Assembly (NCBI RefSeq): GCF_003589745.1
Contig: NZ_CP032364.1
Coordinates: forward strand, 1,736,001-1,800,000
Direction of reading: 5' to 3'
Length of the DNA stretch: 64,000 bases
From: Lachnoanaerobaculum umeaense
GTDB taxonomy: Bacteria > Bacillota > Clostridia > Lachnospirales > Lachnospiraceae
This document shows positions 36,904 to 47,500 of this stretch, one piece after another. A program made the position numbers and the translations under genes. Every line of letters starts with the position of its first letter. Positions within the stretch are counted from its first letter, which is position 1. Under the pieces are notes generated by a model. It worked only from the letters and a program-made list of their open reading frames with translations. It did no database searches and had not been told where the DNA came from.

Positions 36904-37629
36904 TCATTCAATCAATATAGTTTTGTTTTCTAACTTCACCTTCCTTTCATTTCCATCTACAATGATCTTCAATTCATCACTTTTATTGTCAAATTGCATT
37001 TTTTTAAACTCATCATGGCTTTGTGTAAATAAACTAAATCCAAATCCTTCCCATTTATATATGGCTAAAATACGATTCTTATTCTCCAGTACCTCTATTG
37101 CTGCCAATTCTGATATGCCGTCCCCATCCATATCTGACAATATAAAATCATCAAATGGTCTGGATAATCTTGAGCCCAACCAAAGCGGTACAAGTTTTTC
37201 GGATTCAAAATTGTAGAAAAAAGGTCTCTTTGCCAATGCATTATGAAACTTTACTTTTTTATACATTACAATACTGATATCCATTCTGCCGTCACCATCT
37301 ACATCACCCAACTGTATTTTAGAAGGCTTTATATCTGAAAAGTCAAAACTGTAATCAGGCTTTTCCCCAACTGTTACCTTATCATTATCTATACTAAAAT
37401 CTCTATATATATCAACAAATTTACCACAGTCTTCACCTGTAGGCAGTTTTCTCCTCTCTCCGCCATTACTCACAGCTAGAAGCTCATCTACTCCGTCTGC
37501 ATCTATATCTCCTATACAGTATGAAACAATGTTAGGATTTGATATATTTGATAATATCGGCTTACTACAAGATGATAGTACAAGGATAATACAGTATAAT
37601 ATAGCTATCTTTATTATATAATTTTTCAT
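36904..37629 (-). CDS. VCBS/FG-GAP-like repeat lipoprotein
   Basis: A 241-residue lipoprotein with lipobox LSSC. Three acidic calcium-binding-like loops recur: GDIDADGVDEL, GDVDGDGRMDI and SDMDGDGISEL, spaced as in FG-GAP/VCBS beta-propeller blades. Three blades are too few for a closed propeller, so it may pair with another chain. The ATG at 37627-37629 follows AGAGG. First gene of the unit with the DUF3160 lipoprotein and capA, 22 bp before the former. Probably an extracytoplasmic binding protein; ligand unknown. Confidence 0.75.
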   Translation of the reverse strand: MKNYIIKIAILYCIILVLSSCSKPILSNISNPNIVSYCIGDIDADGVDELLAVSNGGERRKLPTGEDCGKFVDIYRDFSIDNDKVTVGEKPDYSFDFSDIKPSKIQLGDVDGDGRMDISIVMYKKVKFHNALAKRPFFYNFESEKLVPLWLGSRLSRPFDDFILSDMDGDGISELAAIEVLENKNRILAIYKWEGFGFSLFTQSHDEFKKMQFDNKSDELKIIVDGNERKVKLENKTILIE

Positions 37630-37689
37630 ATATTTCCTCTTACTAACCAATGAATATAATAATATTATAATTCTTATATTACTTTTTTA

Positions 37690-37718
37690 CAACAAAAATA
37701 GACTCCCTATGGGAGCCT
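37690..37718 (-). terminator. Terminator after rnpB
   Basis: Arms GACTCCC (37701-37707) and GGGAGCC (37711-37717) around an ATA loop, followed on the minus strand by a T-rich tract (TATTTTTGTT). Confidence 0.85.
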
Positions 37719-38035
37719 AAGCAAAACATAAGCCGGGTTATGTATTAAACGGTCATCTATCTGGTCCTTATGTTACCACAAGGCTCTAGCAACCTACCTG
37801 AACGTCGGACGGGCAGCCCTGTTCGCTTTGGTCTTGCTTTGGATGGGGTTTACACTGACCCCATATGTTACCATATGAGCGGTAGTCTCTTACACCACCT
37901 TTTCACCCTTACCTTTCGGCGGTTATTTTCTGTTGCACTTTCCTTGGAGTCGCCTCCACCGGATGTTATCCGGCATCCTGCCCTATAAAGCCCGGACTTT
38001 CCTCACACTTGTGCGACCGTCTGTTTTACTAGAAA
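37719..38035 (-). ncRNA. rnpB: RNase P RNA
   Basis: The catalytic RNA that trims 5' leaders from tRNA precursors. On the minus strand the universal 5' P4 segment GAGGAAAGTCCGGGCT is seen near 37992-38007, followed by GCAGGATGCCGG, then GGCGACTCCAAGGAAAGTGC and the AAGGGTGAAAAGGTGG core, and the closing half AACCCGGCTTATG near 37728-37740. The 5' and 3' ends are estimated within about 10 bases. A terminator hairpin follows directly. The layout with a GACGGTCGC P2/P3 start suits the A-type fold of clostridia. Frames seen across this region are not genes. Confidence 0.93.
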
Positions 38036-38073
38036 ATACTTTAACATTTGAAAATGGTTTTGGCAAGTTTTTA

Positions 38074-39345
38074 TTATAAAATCACTAAATTCCTTCTATA
38101 TGGATTGCAAAGCTTCTCTCCATATTTCTCAAAATATACTGAATTATACAGAAAGTCTGAATATATATTATTTTCAAATATACTAAAACTCTGTGGGCTT
38201 AAAATATCCTTTGTATTGCTCATTTTACTGATAATCGGAACCTTACTTCGCTTTTTTAATTCTGTTAGTAACTCTCCGGAACTTTTCTTAAATCCCAAAA
38301 GTAAAGGATAAGAAAAAAAATATTTATCTGCCTTTAGTTCTTGTAAATCTTTCTTTTTATGATTTAAAAATAGATGAAAGATAGCTCTACTTATTCTGGT
38401 GTATGTAAAATTTTTACTTTTTAAATTCAGTATAAAATCTCCATAGTGCTTATTTTTAAGTTCGAATATATTTTTTTCTATAGTATTTGCAAGTTCAACT
38501 GACACATCACAGTAATTCGATAAAGCTTCTTCACGACTGAGTTTTTCTAATATATTTCTCTGTATTGTAAATAAAAAATCATCATCAAATATTGGCTTAC
38601 TACTTTTAAAAAGTCTAATATTTTCCTCAGGTATTGAAGCTTTTATACTCTCAGTATTTACTATTTCATTATTATCACTATATTTTGCCTCACCTAACAA
38701 TCTCCTTATAGCAGTGGCTGATGAAAATTTATTTTCTTCAATTTCCTTTTCATGATATCCACTTCCACTTCGACTTATTATAATCGGCTTTAACCCAGAC
38801 GCATTTAATTTTATATTCTTTAAATATTCTATTGCCAATATATTATTGGGGGAAGCCAATATACTTTCAATTTGATTTAAATCATATCCGGAATCTTCAT
38901 AAAAAATCTCAACTATTGCCCTATGTCTTGCTTTAGCATAGTTTAACCCTTTTGACATAGATTCTTTTATACTTCGTTCAAGTCCTTCCTCAATAAGTAC
39001 ATTAGCTACTGCGTTAAGTAGATCATAGTCATTATTTTCTGCACCGAAAGATATATAATCTACACCTAATATATTTAACAGACTTATTCCAAATGCAGCA
39101 AAATCCGGGGCACTTGCACAACTGAATATAGACGGTATTTCAAATACCGCATCCACTCCTCCATTTAATGCCATCTTAGTTCTTATTCTTTTATCAAATA
39201 TAGCAGGTGCGCCTCTTTGTACATAATTCCCACTCATAATCGCCACTACATAGTCAGCACCGGAAATTTCCCTTGCTTTTTCTATTTGATATTTATGTCC
39301 ATTATGAAAAGGATTATATTCTGCAATAATCCCTAATATCTTCAT
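38074..39345 (-). CDS. tmcAL: tRNA(Met) cytidine acetate ligase (TmcAL)
   Basis: A 423-residue nucleotidyltransferase-like enzyme, formerly YlbM/DUF795, that makes N4-acetylcytidine at the wobble position of elongator tRNA-Met from acetate and ATP. The N-terminus LGIIAEYNPFHNGHKYQIEK carries the HxGH motif; MSGNYVQRGAPAIFDK is the second family signature, and SATAIRRLL the later one. The ATG at 39343-39345 has a GAGGTG site; a longer start at 39390 would cover the dapB terminator. It sits between the dap genes and rnpB. Confidence 0.9.
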   Translation of the reverse strand: MKILGIIAEYNPFHNGHKYQIEKAREISGADYVVAIMSGNYVQRGAPAIFDKRIRTKMALNGGVDAVFEIPSIFSCASAPDFAAFGISLLNILGVDYISFGAENNDYDLLNAVANVLIEEGLERSIKESMSKGLNYAKARHRAIVEIFYEDSGYDLNQIESILASPNNILAIEYLKNIKLNASGLKPIIISRSGSGYHEKEIEENKFSSATAIRRLLGEAKYSDNNEIVNTESIKASIPEENIRLFKSSKPIFDDDFLFTIQRNILEKLSREEALSNYCDVSVELANTIEKNIFELKNKHYGDFILNLKSKNFTYTRISRAIFHLFLNHKKKDLQELKADKYFFSYPLLLGFKKSSGELLTELKKRSKVPIISKMSNTKDILSPQSFSIFENNIYSDFLYNSVYFEKYGEKLCNPYRRNLVIL

Positions 39346-39353
39346 ATTCACCT

Positions 39354-39385
39354 CTACAAAAAAAGCAATCAGTCTCCTGATTGCC
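39354..39385 (-). terminator. Terminator after dapB
   Basis: Arms GCAATCAG (39365-39372) and CTGATTGC (39377-39384), then a T-run on the minus strand ending only 5 bp from the tmcAL ribosome site. tmcAL would thus depend on read-through or on a promoter hidden near here. Confidence 0.85.
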
Positions 39386-39396
39386 AACAAAATATT

Positions 39397-40149
39397 TTAG
39401 ATAACATCACTCATATCATATAGTCCTGCTGTCTTTCCCTGCAAGAATTTTGCAGCAGATATCGCACCATTTGCAAAAATCTTTCTGGAATATGCTCTGT
39501 GACTAAGTGTTATGACCTCATCCTCACCTGCAAAAATCACATCATGATCTCCAACTATAGTACCACCTCTTACAGATGACATACCTATTTCATCATTTCT
39601 TCTTGGTTCATGTCTGTCACTTCTGTCATAAATATATGACAATTTTTCACTCATGTTTTCATTTACAGCATCTGCAAGTAAGATTGCTGTACCGCTTGGT
39701 GCATCCAACTTTCTTCTATGATGTGCTTCAACTATCTCTATATCAAATCCTGCAGCCTTAAGTGTCGGAGCTATGTCAGCTAAAACTTTTGATAAAAGAT
39801 TTATGCCCAAGGACATATTTGCTGAACGAAGTATTGCAGTACTTTCTGAGAGTTTGTTGATTCTCTCAATCTGAGCTTCACTAAGACCTGTAGTACAAAT
39901 CACTGCCGGTATTTTTTTTTCTTCTATAAAGTCCAAAAGATTGTCAACAGCCTTTACAGAAGCAAAATCAATTATGGCATCTGCCTCGATGTCAATTTTT
40001 TTTATATCATCAAATATCGGAAATCCAAGATCTACATCAGTATTTAAATCAACTCCTGCCACTATATCCATATCGGAGTCTGCGGCTATAAGTTCAGTTA
40101 CAACTTTACCCATAGCACCATTGGCACCGTTTAATATTATTTTTGTCAT
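39397..40149 (-). CDS. dapB: 4-hydroxy-tetrahydrodipicolinate reductase
   Basis: A 250-residue NAD(P)H-dependent enzyme of lysine and diaminopimelate synthesis. The nucleotide-binding start is ILNGANGAMGKVV and the catalytic signature is EAHHRRKLDAPSGTA. The protein acts directly after DapA, whose gene precedes it with a one-base overlap. Ends at a strong terminator. Confidence 0.95.
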   Translation of the reverse strand: MTKIILNGANGAMGKVVTELIAADSDMDIVAGVDLNTDVDLGFPIFDDIKKIDIEADAIIDFASVKAVDNLLDFIEEKKIPAVICTTGLSEAQIERINKLSESTAILRSANMSLGINLLSKVLADIAPTLKAAGFDIEIVEAHHRRKLDAPSGTAILLADAVNENMSEKLSYIYDRSDRHEPRRNDEIGMSSVRGGTIVGDHDVIFAGEDEVITLSHRAYSRKIFANGAISAAKFLQGKTAGLYDMSDVI

Positions 40150-41030
40150 TATAAAATACCATACTCCTTCATAGCCTTAGCCAAAGCATCTTCATGTGCC
40201 TTTTCCATCTGTGTAAGTGGAAGTCTGAGCGGGCCTACATTCTTTCCCTGAAGATTCATAGCTGCCTTTACAGGAATGGGATTAACTTCTGTAAAAAGAT
40301 TCTCTATAACATCAAGTGCTTCTATTTGCATCTTTCTTGCCTTAACAAAGTCTCCGTCAAGTGCAGCTCTACACATATCATGAGTCTGTCTTGGTGCTAC
40401 ATTTGATAAAACTGAGATAACACCCTTTGCACCTATACTCATAAGCGGTACTACCTGATCATCATTACCTGAGTACATATCTATATCAGAACAAAGTCTC
40501 AAAGTCTTTATAGCATTTGTAAAATTTCCGCTTGCCTCTTTTACACCCACTATATTTGACACATTATTAACCAGATATGCGATAGTTTCCGGCTCAATAT
40601 TAACACCGGTTCTTCCCGGAATATTATAAAGTATTACAGGTATATCAATAGCATTTGCTATTGTTTCGAAATGCTGTATCAATCCTTTTTGTGTAGCCTT
40701 ATTATAATATGGTGAAACTACAAGTACTCCATCAGCACCATACTCCTGTGCCTCTTTTGAAAATTCCACTGCTGTTTCTGTAGAATTTGAACCTGTACCT
40801 GCAATTACCGGAATTCTTTTATTTACTATTTCAACAGTTCTCTTTATAACCTCTAAATGTTCTTCAATTGTAAGAGTTGAAGCTTCACCGGTGGTACCAC
40901 AAGATATAATACAATCTGTACCACCTGCTATCTGCTCCTCTAATATTTCTTCTAATTTATCATAATTTACACTAAAATCTTCATTCATTGGTGTTATGAG
41001 TGCAACACCTGCACCTTCAAATATAGCCAT
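40149..41030 (-). CDS. dapA: 4-hydroxy-tetrahydrodipicolinate synthase
   Basis: A 293-residue aldolase-type TIM barrel that condenses pyruvate with aspartate semialdehyde, the first step of the lysine branch. CGTTGEASTLTIEEH, the catalytic Tyr in LYNIPGRTGVN and the Schiff-base Lys in GVKEASGN are visible. An AGGAGG site precedes the ATG. Follows the ClC gene by 9 bp. Confidence 0.95.
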   Translation of the reverse strand: MAIFEGAGVALITPMNEDFSVNYDKLEEILEEQIAGGTDCIISCGTTGEASTLTIEEHLEVIKRTVEIVNKRIPVIAGTGSNSTETAVEFSKEAQEYGADGVLVVSPYYNKATQKGLIQHFETIANAIDIPVILYNIPGRTGVNIEPETIAYLVNNVSNIVGVKEASGNFTNAIKTLRLCSDIDMYSGNDDQVVPLMSIGAKGVISVLSNVAPRQTHDMCRAALDGDFVKARKMQIEALDVIENLFTEVNPIPVKAAMNLQGKNVGPLRLPLTQMEKAHEDALAKAMKEYGIL

Positions 41031-41039
41031 AAAAGCCTC

Positions 41040-42353
41040 CTAACTACTTTGTCTTTTCTTTCTAATATTCTCTGCATCTGAACCGACATATCTTGCTTCA
41101 GTTTTTGAATATGCAAACTTTTGTGAACTGTAGAGTCCATAATAGCCGGATAATACAAAACTTACGCCTACTACTATAGCATAATAATTGATTCCTAGGC
41201 TACCACAAAATTCTATTCCCATAAAAATAGATGCTATTGGACAGTTAGTAACCCCTACAAAGCAGGCAATCATTCCACATGCAGTACATAGGTCAAATGG
41301 TAAGCCAAAGATCTTTGCAAATGCCCCACCAAATGTTCCACCTATAACAAATGTTGGTACTATCTCTCCACCTTTGAATCCGCCCCCTAGTGCCACTGCG
41401 GTGAAAATGATTTTCATAAGAAATGCTTCATATCTCACATCCCCTTCCATGCTTTTTTCTATCAGCCAAAATCCTCCACCATTATAATCTCTACTGCCTG
41501 AGACTATAGTTAATATTATAAATAAAACTGCAGCAGCTACAATCCTAATATAATGATTTTTAAAATATTTTTTATAAATGTCTGCACTCTCATGCATTGC
41601 TACAGAGAATAATATTGCTACTGTTGCAGTGAGTGCCGCAAGTAATATCATAAATAGTACCATTCTAAGGCTCCACTCAGGTGCAACTTCCAGTATAAAC
41701 TTCTCTTCAGGTGTATGTAAAAGTCCCGCTACATATACTGCGACATATGACGAAAGTAAGCATGGAATAAGTGCCGCATGGTACATTACACCTACACTGA
41801 ACATCTCCATACTGAATATGGATGCTGTAATAGGAGTACCAAAAAGTGCCGAAAAACATGCAGCCATTCCACACATAACTGCGATATTTATATCTGCCTT
41901 ATCTGAAAATTTGCTCTGTCCAAGCTTTAATCTTCTTCCTATAAAGCTTCCGATACTTCCACCTATCTGTAGTGCCGCTCCCTCTCTTCCTGCACTTCCT
42001 GAACCCAAATGAGTCAGGAAGGAGGAAATATAAATAGAGGGTGCCATCTTTAGTGGCAATCTCTCCCCTGATGATATCGAATCAATTACATAGTTTGTAC
42101 CTCTTGGATTGTCTGCATTTATAAAATGATACAGTGCAGCAATCATAAGTCCAAACACTGGCATAAGATAGAGTGTATAGCTATGTGTTTTCCATATTTT
42201 AGTAGCAAAATCTATAGCATGTCCAAAGCTTGAGCCTGCAATTCCAACTACTATACCTATTATAACTGAAACTATACCCCATTTTACACAATATATTATA
42301 TTAGTCTTAAAATGAAACTTATTAAAAAATCCTTTGAAGTCTACTTCAAGCAT
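41040..42353 (-). CDS. ClC-family anion channel/antiporter, possibly CLC-F (fluoride) type
   Basis: A 437-residue membrane protein with about 12 hydrophobic segments. The gating-glutamate motif is present as AGREGAALQIGGSIG, and GGGFKGGEIVPTFVIGGTFG later. The GSGIP chloride-selectivity motif of classic ClC proteins is not seen; the equivalent part reads SSGERLPLKMAPSIYISSFL, more like fluoride-exporting CLC-F proteins. I therefore call the family firmly and the fluoride role only tentatively. The start overlaps the ilvA end by 8 bp; no fluoride riboswitch is visible. Confidence 0.85.
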   Translation of the reverse strand: MLEVDFKGFFNKFHFKTNIIYCVKWGIVSVIIGIVVGIAGSSFGHAIDFATKIWKTHSYTLYLMPVFGLMIAALYHFINADNPRGTNYVIDSISSGERLPLKMAPSIYISSFLTHLGSGSAGREGAALQIGGSIGSFIGRRLKLGQSKFSDKADINIAVMCGMAACFSALFGTPITASIFSMEMFSVGVMYHAALIPCLLSSYVAVYVAGLLHTPEEKFILEVAPEWSLRMVLFMILLAALTATVAILFSVAMHESADIYKKYFKNHYIRIVAAAVLFIILTIVSGSRDYNGGGFWLIEKSMEGDVRYEAFLMKIIFTAVALGGGFKGGEIVPTFVIGGTFGGAFAKIFGLPFDLCTACGMIACFVGVTNCPIASIFMGIEFCGSLGINYYAIVVGVSFVLSGYYGLYSSQKFAYSKTEARYVGSDAENIRKKRQSS

Positions 42354-43575
42354 TATATGTCCCCTTGCTCCTTACAAGTTTTGGTCTGTACCCCTCTTTA
42401 TTTAATCTCTCCACTATCTGGTTCTTATGTTCTGTTCCATAAGCTTCTATAGTAATTCTAAGTTCCACTGCCGCATTTCTATTTATGCTGATAAACTGAT
42501 TATGCTCAAGCTTAATAACATTTCCTCTCTCACTTGCCAAAAGATCTGCCACCTTTGCAAGCTCACCCGGCTTATCCGGCAAAAGAACTGAAACTGTAAA
42601 TATTCTATCTCTCTCAATAAGACCATGTTGTATCAAAGATGCCATAGTGATAACATCCATATTTCCGCCACTTAATATAGCAACTATCTTCTTTCCCTGT
42701 ACATTCAAATGCTTTAGGGCTGCTACTGTAAGAAGGCCCGAATTTTCAACTATCATCTTATGATTTTCCACCATATCAAGAAAAGAGACTATCAGCTCAT
42801 TGTCATTGATGGTTATGATATCATCTATATTTTCTTTGACATATTTAAATACCTTATCTCCGGGTGTCTTTACTGCAGTACCATCAGCTATAGTATTGGC
42901 TGAATCAAGAGTTACTATATGTCCCTCTTTAATAGATGATTTCATACATGCCGCATTCTCAGGCTCTACACCTATAACATGTATATTGGGATTTAACATC
43001 TTAGCCAATGTAGCCACTCCGGCACAAAGACCTCCACCGCCAATTGGTACCAAAATTATATCTACAGTAGGCAACTCCTTAATTATTTCCATTGCAATAC
43101 TGCCCTGTCCTGTAGCTACTGTCAAATCATTAAAAGGATGTACAAATGTTGCACCACTTTCTTTTGCATATTCCATTGCCTTTGTAGCAGCCTCGTCAAA
43201 TACATCACCATATAGTTCAACATTCGCACCATAGTTTTTAGTTCTATTTATTTTTATAAGAGGTGTGGTGGTAGGCATAAATACTGTAGCCTTTATTCCT
43301 GAAAGCTTTGCTGCATATGCCACACCCTGTGCATGATTACCTGCTGATGCTGTCACTATTCCCTTTCGCTTTTCTTCCTCTGATAGAGTTGATATCTTAT
43401 AATACGCTCCTCTTACTTTATATGCACCTGTATACTGCATATTTTCAGGCTTAAAGAAAACCTTATTGCCTGACTGTTCTGAGAAGAATTCACTAAATAC
43501 AAGTTTTGTCTCAGATGTCACCCTTTGTACAAGCTCACTTGCCTCTTCAAATTTTTCTAATGTAAATTCCTTCAT
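42346..43575 (-). CDS. ilvA: Threonine ammonia-lyase
   Basis: A 409-residue PLP enzyme converting threonine to 2-oxobutyrate. The PLP lysine is in TGAYKVRGAYYKI, with TASAGNHAQGVAYAA and the glycine-rich PIGGGGLCAGVA loop. The C-terminal part (about 325-409) is a single ACT-like regulatory domain, as in the shorter catabolic/biosynthetic type. It lies 44 bp after ftsY. Whether it supplies isoleucine or degrades threonine cannot be decided; no other ilv gene is near, though leuCD is 24 kb away. Confidence 0.92.
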   Translation of the reverse strand: MKEFTLEKFEEASELVQRVTSETKLVFSEFFSEQSGNKVFFKPENMQYTGAYKVRGAYYKISTLSEEEKRKGIVTASAGNHAQGVAYAAKLSGIKATVFMPTTTPLIKINRTKNYGANVELYGDVFDEAATKAMEYAKESGATFVHPFNDLTVATGQGSIAMEIIKELPTVDIILVPIGGGGLCAGVATLAKMLNPNIHVIGVEPENAACMKSSIKEGHIVTLDSANTIADGTAVKTPGDKVFKYVKENIDDIITINDNELIVSFLDMVENHKMIVENSGLLTVAALKHLNVQGKKIVAILSGGNMDVITMASLIQHGLIERDRIFTVSVLLPDKPGELAKVADLLASERGNVIKLEHNQFISINRNAAVELRITIEAYGTEHKNQIVERLNKEGYRPKLVRSKGTYNA

Positions 43576-43619
43576 TATTGCCTCGATTCTATTTCATATA
43601 ATATAATAGCTTTCTCAGC

Positions 43620-44549
43620 TTACTCATTACTAAATAGTGCATCTACAAATTCTTTTGAATTGAATTTTTGTAGATCATCTATCTTCTCCCCCACACCTAT
43701 ATACTTTACCGGAATTGAAAGTTCAGCCTGTATTGCTACAGCTATACCGCCCTTGGCACTTCCATCCAACTTTGTCAGTATAATACCTGTTATATTTGCA
43801 GCTTCATTAAATACTCTTGCTTGCTCCAGAGCATTTTGACCTGTAGTACCGTCAAGTACCACCAAAGTCTCCCTATAGGCATCCGGATATTCTCTTTCAA
43901 TTATTTTATTTATCTTTTTCAGCTCTTCCATAAGATTTTTCTTATTATGTAGTCTTCCGGCAGTGTCCACTATCATTACATCTGTATTTCTTGCCATTGC
44001 AGCCTTGCATGCATCAAATACTACAGCTCCGGGATCTGAACCTTCATTTTGTGCAATTATATCCACTCCCGCTCTCTTTGTCCATTCCTCAAGCTGCTCT
44101 ATAGCTGCCGCTCTAAAGGTATCTGCCGCCACAACCAACACCTTCTTACCATCTTTTTTTAACTGACTTGCAAGTTTACCTACAGAAGTAGTCTTTCCTA
44201 CACCATTTACACCAATAACAAATACCACAGATTTTCTGTTTTCAAACTCATAGGCATTTTCACCCAAATCCATTCTCTGCTTTATTGTATCAATAAGTAC
44301 ATCCTTACACTGTGCAGGTAAATTTATATGCTCTTCCTTAACTCTTTTTCTAAGCTCTTCTATGATATCTGTAGAAGCTCTTATTCCGATATCTCCCATT
44401 ATAAGAGTTTCTTCAAGTTCCTCATAAAAGTCTTCGTCAATTACTTCATATCCTAAAAAAACATTTTCTATACCGCTTACAACGGCATTTCTTGTCTTTG
44501 TAAGGCCTTCAACAAGCCTTGAAAAAAAGCCTTTTTTCTTCTCTTCCAT
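43620..44549 (-). CDS. ftsY: Signal recognition particle receptor FtsY
   Basis: A 309-residue SRP GTPase that docks ribosome-SRP complexes at the membrane. A short N domain (about 1-95) precedes the G domain with GVNGVGKTTSVGKLA, AADTFRAAAIEQL, DTAGRLHNKKNL and TKLDGSAKGG. The long acidic A domain of E. coli is absent, as usual in Firmicutes. Starts 8 bp after smc; the rnc-smc-ftsY order is conserved in this phylum. Confidence 0.96.
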   Translation of the reverse strand: MEEKKKGFFSRLVEGLTKTRNAVVSGIENVFLGYEVIDEDFYEELEETLIMGDIGIRASTDIIEELRKRVKEEHINLPAQCKDVLIDTIKQRMDLGENAYEFENRKSVVFVIGVNGVGKTTSVGKLASQLKKDGKKVLVVAADTFRAAAIEQLEEWTKRAGVDIIAQNEGSDPGAVVFDACKAAMARNTDVMIVDTAGRLHNKKNLMEELKKINKIIEREYPDAYRETLVVLDGTTGQNALEQARVFNEAANITGIILTKLDGSAKGGIAVAIQAELSIPVKYIGVGEKIDDLQKFNSKEFVDALFSNE

Positions 44550-44557
44550 TCTAACTC

Positions 44558-47500
44558 CTAATTATCTAATTCATTCTCTATAAGATTTACAGAAACAAGT
44601 GTTGAAACTCCTTTTTCCTGCATTGTTATACCATAAAGCCTGTCAGCTGATACCATTGTACCACGCCTATGTGTTATTACTATGAACTGTGTATGGTCTG
44701 TAAGTTTATGTAAATATTTTGCAAATCTATCTACATTTGAATCATCCAGGGCAGCCTCAATCTCATCCAAAAGTGCAAATGGTGAAGGCTTCAAATTTTG
44801 TATTGCAAATAAAAGTGCTATAGCTGTAAGTGCCTTCTCGCCACCTGAAAGTTGCATCATGTTTTGAAGTTTCTTTCCTGGCGGCTGTGAAATAATGGCA
44901 ATACCAGCCTCAAGCATATCTCCCTGCTCTTCAAGTGCCAACTTACCACTACCTCCTCCAAAGAGTTCCTTAAATACTTCATTAAATTCATTTGCTATCT
45001 CATCAAACTTTTCAGCAAACTGCCTCTTCATAGCCATATCCAGTTCTTCAATAATCTTTATCAAAGTACCTTCCGCCTCCAAGATATCTGAATGCTGTCT
45101 TTTCATAAGTTCATATCTTCCTGAAACTTCATTATAGTCTGAAATAGCATTTACATTTACATTTCCCAAAGCCTTTATCTTTGTTCTAAGTCCCTGTATC
45201 TGTGATCTTATATCATTTAGACTCATACCCATATCTGTTTTTAGTTCTAAAGATGAATTATATGTAAGCTCATATTCATTCCACATATAATTGGTACGCT
45301 CTGAAATCCTCTCTTCAGACTTCTCTATCTGCCCTTTCAATCTATAGAGATCTCTGTCAAGAAGTGAAACCCTGTCACTGTAAGTATCTCTATTTTCAAA
45401 TATCTTAATTTGTGTTTTACTCTTTGTATCCTTAAACAAAGTAAGCTCTTCTTCTTTTTTCTTCAGTTCCTCTATCCTTTGTGACAATTCCTGTACAGTT
45501 TTTTGTTCTTCTTCAATCCTTAAATTCTTCTCATTTATATTTTTTATAATATCCTCAGCCCTACCCTTTAGACCGGATTTTTCAGATATGAGAGTCTCCA
45601 TATCAACCTTAGTTCTGCTCACGTTTTTATCACTGAATTCAAGGCTTTGTGATATACCTGCTTTTTCAATCTTGAGAGAATTAAGCTTATTAACTATATC
45701 CTCTCTTTTGGTTCTTTGATTTTGAATCTCTTTTTCAAGAGATTCTATATCCTGTCCCACTTTTCCAAAATCTTCTCCTACGTTGATAAGAGTATTGTCA
45801 AGTATCTTTGTCTCATTTTCTATTTCCAAGAGTTCATTATCTATATTTTCAAAGTCCTTCTGCACTGATATTGATGCAGCCCTAAATTCTTCAAGCTTCT
45901 CTACCAAACTACTCTTTCTATGTTCTATATTGTTTTTTTCAATAATGAGATCCTGATTGTTTCGTCTGTTTTCATCAAGCTTTTTATCTATAAATGTTCT
46001 CTTTTCCTCAAAAGCTTCCATCTTGTCATTTGCATCTGTATAGTTTTTCAAAAGCTCTGATATCTCGGCTTCTACTTCATCTATTTCCCTCTTTCTACCA
46101 AGTAGATTTCCGGCACCTTTAAATGCACCACCACTGATAGAACCTCCCGGACTTAAGGACTCACCATCAAGTGTAACCACTCTGTATTCGTATCTGAATT
46201 TCTTTTCAAAGGCAATAGCATTATCTATATTGTCGATTACTACAATTCTTCCAAGTAAACTTCCCACCAGATTTTGATATGCCTTATCGTATTCTACAAG
46301 ATCAGAAGCTATACCTATTACTCCCTTTTCTTTTAGAAATTCCTTGTTTGAAAATGTTGAGTTTCTAACGGAAGTCAATGGTAGAAATGTAGCTCTACCA
46401 TATTTGTTCTTCTTCAAATATTCTATCAATATTTTTGCAGTATTTTCAGAATCTATAACTATATTTTGGATTCTACCACCTAGCGCGGTTTCTATAGCCA
46501 GTTCATAATCTTTTGAAGTTATAATAATATCTGCAACAACTCCATGTATACCACCGATTCTGTCTCTGGTCTCCATGATTTTTTTTATGGAATTACCATA
46601 TCCATCATATCTTTCTGCAATATTTTTTAATGATGTAAGTCTTGCAGACTCTCTTTGATATTTGATTTGTAGATCTGATGCCACCTTTGAAAATCTGGTT
46701 ATTTCGGCATGAATAGATTCATTTGTATTTTTTAATTCCTCTCTTTCAGCTTTAGCCTTATTTATAGCATCATTTATTGCAACAAGATTTTTATCTTCTT
46801 CAGCTATTTTTATCTCCAGAGTATTCTGACCGGTTTTACTTTCCAAAAGTCTTTGAGTCATTTGAGATTTTCTAAGCCTTACCTGTTCTAAAATACCCTT
46901 ATATCTTTCTTTTTTTGCTCTTAGATCAGCATTTTTAGAAGTAAACTCTTCTGAAGTCTGCCTTAAACTTTCAAACTTCTCTATAAGTTCATTTGTATTT
47001 TTATCAATATCTTCAAGTTCTACAAGGATTGCAGATTCTGTTTCAGTAGCTTCTTTTAACTTTTTTTGTAGGAAAGCTTTTTCTTCCTCAAGAGACTCAA
47101 GCTCTCTTTTCTTTTTTTCAATATCACTATCTATATTCTCATTTCTTAATGAAAGACCCTCATTATTTCTATTTTCAGAATTTATTTGTTCTTTCAAGAT
47201 CTCAATATTTGAAGTAACCTCCTGTAATCTAATGCTTGTACTACTTCTGATATTCTTAACTTCATCAAGCTCTTCATCTATCTTCTTCAAATCAACAGTA
47301 ATATTTTCATAATCCACTTTTGATTTTTCAAGTGCCTCTTTTGCATCATTTAAATCATCTGAAAGCAGTTTTTCTCTTTTTTTATACTCATTAAGATTTT
47401 GTGATATACTGTCATACTCCATTATATAGCTGTTTACATCATAAGTCTTTAACTCCTCACGTAGATTTAAAAACTCTTTTGCAACCTTTGCCTGCCTTTC

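Noticed and set aside
37770-37988. Plus-strand frame of 72 codons
   Set aside because: Lies across RNase P RNA, whose conserved P4 and core segments explain the sequence.
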